Shown here: positions 33,880-36,317 of the stretch, piece by piece
Layout: each line of letters begins with the position of its first letter
Position numbering within the stretch: position 1 is the first letter of the stretch
Program-made: the position numbers and the translations under genes
The notes under the pieces: model-generated
Seen by the model: the letters and a program-made list of their open reading frames with translations, nothing else
What the model was told of the DNA's origin: nothing
Database searches by the model: none
Origin: an uncultured Collinsella sp.
GTDB taxonomy: Bacteria > Actinomycetota > Coriobacteriia > Coriobacteriales > Coriobacteriaceae
Length of the DNA stretch: 36,317 bases
Assembly: GCA_959596495.1 (NCBI GenBank)
Contig: CAUFXK010000015.1
Coordinates: 1 to 36,317 of the forward strand
Direction: 5' to 3'

Positions 33880-34815
33880 CTACAGTTCAGTCACGACAAC
33901 GCTGTTGTAGATCTCGTCCCAGCGGTCCATGACCAGGTGGCCAGTCTTGGGATCCATGGCGTTGAGCTTGCCGCAGGTATTGGCGGTCTTGAGCACCGTG
34001 ATGTCGTCGGCACCAGCAGCAATGGCATGCGCAAAGCCGGCGATGGTCGAGTCGCCGGAACCCGTCGCGTTCACTGCCGCAATCGCGGGCGTCTTGGCGC
34101 GGAACGCGCGACCCTCATGGAAGCCCACCGAGCCGGCAGTGCCCATCGAAACGACAACCCAAGGGATACCGGCAAAGCGGCCATCGGCGGCAAGCGCCTC
34201 ACGCAAGGCATCGATATCATCGGTCGTAAAGGACGTACCTAGCAGGCCATTAATCTCGGTCAGGTTGGGCTTTACGAGCTCAGGCTTAGCGTCGGACTCC
34301 AGCGCGGCCTCCAGCGATGCACCCGAGGTGTCGAGCAGCACCTTAGCGCCCGCCTCCTCGGCGATCTTGACGAGCTCGGCATAGTAGCCGGCATCGACGC
34401 CACGCGGCAGCGAGCCCGAAAGCGTCACAACGTCCGCCTTCGCTGCAAGCTCGGCGAACTTGGCCGTAAAGGCCTCGAGCTCGGCCGGGGCGATCTGCGG
34501 GCCGCTCTCCAGCAGCTCGGTCTGATTACCCTCGTGCAGAATATTCAGGCAAATGCGCGTCTCACCGGCGATGGGCACAAAGTCATTCTTGACGCCATCG
34601 GCATCCATGAGCTCGGCCATATAGGCACCCATGTGGCCGCCAAGCAGGCCGGTCGCGAGCACGTCGTCACCCAGCTGCAGCAGCACACGGCTCACGTTGA
34701 GGCCCTTGCCACCAGCGGTCTTTTCGGGCATCACGCGGTTAACATCGTCGATGATCAGCTTGTCGAGCTGATAGCGCGTATCAATCGACGGGTTCATGGT
34801 AACGGTCAGAATCAT
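33880..34815 (-). CDS. lacC: Tagatose-6-phosphate kinase (PfkB family)
   Basis: Phosphorylates tagatose-6-phosphate to tagatose-1,6-bisphosphate; family members may also act on fructose-1-phosphate. The 311-aa protein follows staphylococcal LacC closely as I recall it. It starts MILTVTMNPSIDTRY, then DDVNRV, KTAGGKGLNVSRVL, GETRICLNILHEGNQTE, SGSLPRG, the catalytic GSGDSTIAG and a C-terminal ANTCGKLNAMDPKTG. ATG 34815 has AGGAG six bases upstream. It is last in the lacA-lacB-lacC order, 197 bp after lacB, and family 2 copy b begins one base after its stop. Confidence 0.93.
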   Translation of the reverse strand: MILTVTMNPSIDTRYQLDKLIIDDVNRVMPEKTAGGKGLNVSRVLLQLGDDVLATGLLGGHMGAYMAELMDADGVKNDFVPIAGETRICLNILHEGNQTELLESGPQIAPAELEAFTAKFAELAAKADVVTLSGSLPRGVDAGYYAELVKIAEEAGAKVLLDTSGASLEAALESDAKPELVKPNLTEINGLLGTSFTTDDIDALREALAADGRFAGIPWVVVSMGTAGSVGFHEGRAFRAKTPAIAAVNATGSGDSTIAGFAHAIAAGADDITVLKTANTCGKLNAMDPKTGHLVMDRWDEIYNSVVVTEL

Positions 34816-34968
34816 GTTGGACTCCTGTTTAGAAAACCGGCCCGCGCCCCTCACAGAAACGCGAGCCGTCAATTAAAAAGCTGCAGAATGCCGGGTACCG
34901 CCAAAACGACGCACACGAGCTCAGCAAGCAAAAGTTTTATCAGAGTAGCTCGCACGCCAGATGGCTTC

Positions 34969-35003
34969 GCAGCGTCGACTGGTCTGGCGTTCGGTAGAAC
35001 GCC
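34969..35003 (-). repeat. Degenerate family 2 start after lacB
   Basis: On the minus strand GGCGTTC-TACC-GAACGCC (34986-35003... stem 34986-34992/34997-35003), followed eight bases later by CGACGCTGC (34969-34977): the same TACC-loop hairpin and nonamer that open family 2 copies a and b. The long rod is not recognisable; only CGAGCT/AGCTCG pairs further on. It starts nine bases after the lacB stop. Confidence 0.5.
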
Positions 35004-35012
35004 GGAACCTCC

Positions 35013-35537
35013 TTAGTCGTGGTATTCGCCGCGGTCCCACTTCTCCAGGAACTCGTCAAAGAAGTGCGGGTCGGCCTGAGCCTCGGCGTCGGCCTTATTG
35101 CAGGCATCGATCTTGGCGATCAAGGCATCGTGCTCGGGAGTCTTGTCGTAGGGCTCCTCCAGGAAGGCAAGCATGATGTCGGCCATCAGGAACTCGCCGG
35201 TGATCTTGCCGCCAAAGCCCACGATGTTGGCGTTGAGCTCGCGACGGGCATACAGGGCAGAGGTCATGTCGCGAACCAGGGCGCAGCGGGCGCCGGGAAC
35301 CTTGTTGACGGCGTTGGTGATGCCGATGCCGGTGCCGCACAGGGCCACGCCAAAGTCAGCCTTGCCGCTGGCAACAGCCTCGCCCACGGCCTTGCCGTAG
35401 ATGGGGTAGTGCGTACGGGTGTGGCTGTAGGTGCCGCAGTCGAGCACCTTGTAGCCAGCCTGCTCCAGGCGGTCGGCCAGATAGATCTTCTCGTCCGTAA
35501 CGATATGGTCGCAACCGATTGCGATGGTCTTCTTCAT
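35013..35537 (-). CDS. lacB: Galactose-6-phosphate isomerase subunit LacB
   Basis: With LacA, converts galactose-6-phosphate to tagatose-6-phosphate. The 174-aa RpiB/LacA/LacB-fold protein matches Gram-positive LacB, with IAIGCDHIVTDEK, RTHYPIYGKAVGE, LCGTGIGITNAVNKVPGARC, VRDMTSALYARRELNAN and the C-terminal DPHFFDEFLEKWDRGEYHD. ATG 35537, eight bases after AAAGGA. It lies between lacA (63-bp gap) and lacC. A lactose/galactose PTS supplying galactose-6-phosphate would be expected outside the window. Confidence 0.95.
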   Translation of the reverse strand: MKKTIAIGCDHIVTDEKIYLADRLEQAGYKVLDCGTYSHTRTHYPIYGKAVGEAVASGKADFGVALCGTGIGITNAVNKVPGARCALVRDMTSALYARRELNANIVGFGGKITGEFLMADIMLAFLEEPYDKTPEHDALIAKIDACNKADAEAQADPHFFDEFLEKWDRGEYHD

Positions 35538-35600
35538 CAGAACGTCCTTTCGTCTGAATTCACAAGTTGAGGTAGAAGTTCGAGTTCTCGGTGGCTCTCG

Positions 35601-36029
35601 TTAGGCCATCTTGTTGAGCATGTCGACACGGATCTGGTGACGGCCGCCAGCATACTGGGCGCGCAGGAACTCGCGGGCGATCTTCTTTGCGACCTCGGTG
35701 CCCACAACGCCCGGGCCCATGGTGACCATGCGCGAGCCGTTGTGCTCGCGGGTCATGTAAGCGGAACGCTCGTCGGAAATGTTGGCGACGACCATGCCCT
35801 TGATCTTGACGGCGGCCATATAGGAGCCGACACCGTACTTATCGAATGCGAAGCCCTGGGAATCCTTGTGCTCCAGCAGGTCCTTGGCAACGGCGGTCGC
35901 GGAATCGACAAAGTCCGCGGCAGGGGTCTCGGAATAGTCGACGACCTCGTGACCGTCGGCGATGAGCATCTCCTTGATGGACTCCTTCATCGACATACCG
36001 TCGGCATCGGAAGCGATTACAACTCTCAT
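35601..36029 (-). CDS. lacA: Galactose-6-phosphate isomerase subunit LacA
   Basis: The 142-aa partner of LacB, identical in length to staphylococcal LacA as I recall it. It shares DFVDSATAVAKD, DKYGVGSYMAAVKIKGM, ISDERSAYMTREHNGSRMVTMG and the terminal GGRHQIRVDMLNKM. ATG 36029 has AAGGAGG upstream. It is the first gene of the lacABC operon; the upstream region contains several TGTTC/GAACA boxes suited to a repressor. Confidence 0.95.
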   Translation of the reverse strand: MRVVIASDADGMSMKESIKEMLIADGHEVVDYSETPAADFVDSATAVAKDLLEHKDSQGFAFDKYGVGSYMAAVKIKGMVVANISDERSAYMTREHNGSRMVTMGPGVVGTEVAKKIAREFLRAQYAGGRHQIRVDMLNKMA

Positions 36030-36123
36030 GACATCCTCCTTGAGAGATACGCAGGTGCGTAGTTTCTGTTTGGAAGTGTTGAATCGCGTTCAGGTCCGGG
36101 CATCTGAATGTGCGGTTCTTCAC

Positions 36124-36199
36124 TGTTCATGTTTATTTGAACACATTCGAACAGTAACTGCAACAACTATTTGTTTATCTTTGTTCTTTTTTGAACAAA
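36124..36199 (-). promoter_or_regulatory. Cluster of TGTTC/GAACA boxes upstream of lacABC
   Basis: TGTTCA-N8-TGAACA (36124-36129/36138-36143), a further GAACA at 36149-36153, and TTTGTTC-N6-GAACAAA (36180-36186/36193-36199). They surround a weak promoter candidate. They differ from the GTTAACGTACTC boxes of galKT, so a different regulator is implied. Confidence 0.5.
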
Positions 36200-36270
36200 T
36201 ATCGTTCACGGATGATTGCTGACCGTTTGAGCCGGGCGCGGACGTAGCGACCATGTGTTCAACAAATCAG

Positions 36271-36294
36271 AACCACCCTTAAAAAGGGTGGTTT
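36271..36294. terminator. Hairpin insulating lacABC
   Basis: A 10-bp stem AACCACCCTT/AAGGGTGGTT (36271-36280/36284-36293) with an AAA loop followed by TTT, about 240 bp upstream of lacA. It probably ends a gene beyond the window. Confidence 0.6.
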
Positions 36295-36317
36295 GCTCTT
36301 AGGGTATAACCCACGGG

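Overview
The window looks like chromosomal DNA of a gut Actinobacterium of the class Coriobacteriia, most like Collinsella. This is inferred from high GC, gene content (split pyruvate formate-lyase, LacA/LacB, two-domain GalT, heterodimeric ABC exporter) and the many long intergenic palindromes; no marker gene or database search supports it. There is no rRNA, tRNA, CRISPR array, transposase or prophage gene. About 28 intact protein genes account for most of the sequence.

Layout. 1-5.6 kb: aspartate-family amino-acid genes asd and lysC (minus), then thrC and thrB (plus). 5.65-7.0 kb: mtnN-yihA (minus). 7.4-12.2 kb: anaerobic pyruvate metabolism on the minus strand, with pflB followed by a separate glycyl-radical-domain gene, then a DegV protein and pflA. 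12.7-17.4 kb: a marR-ABC-ABC operon for a heterodimeric exporter. 17.9-19 kb: DAHP synthase. 19.5-22.5 kb: a BceAB-like ABC pair. 22.7-23.7 kb: a Nudix-Vsr fusion. 24.1-25.8 kb: an AraC regulator and a HAD phosphatase. 26-28 kb: class II aldolase and a DeoR regulator. 28-29.2 kb: flavodiiron protein. 29.3-33.5 kb: LacI-type regulator divergent from galKT. 33.9-36 kb: lacABC (tagatose-6-phosphate route).

Functionally, the right end combines two galactose routes: Leloir (galK, galT) and tagatose-6-P (lacA, lacB, lacC), with a class II bisphosphate aldolase 8 kb away. The left end makes threonine from aspartate (hom is not present). The centre is fermentative: PFL, its activase, and an O2-scavenging flavodiiron protein.

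The most striking content is not protein coding. Several families of large structured palindromes sit directly after stop codons. Family 1 (near 1-83, 5395-5573, 9613-9757, 25834-25958 and a diverged copy at 4395-4500) has long stems whose sequence differs from copy to copy. Between them lie two 12-nt strands with invariant motifs and a small helix that appears to covary. Family 2 (18991-19130, 33740-33878, degenerate at 34969-35003) is a stop-codon-proximal hairpin plus a three-stem rod with compensatory changes. It is followed in both full copies by a GGGGAC-type palindrome. These look like undescribed structured 3'-end elements and are the best candidates for a new system here. Other notable items are the split PFL, the Nudix-Vsr fusion, and three copies of a 12-bp operator around lacI/galK.
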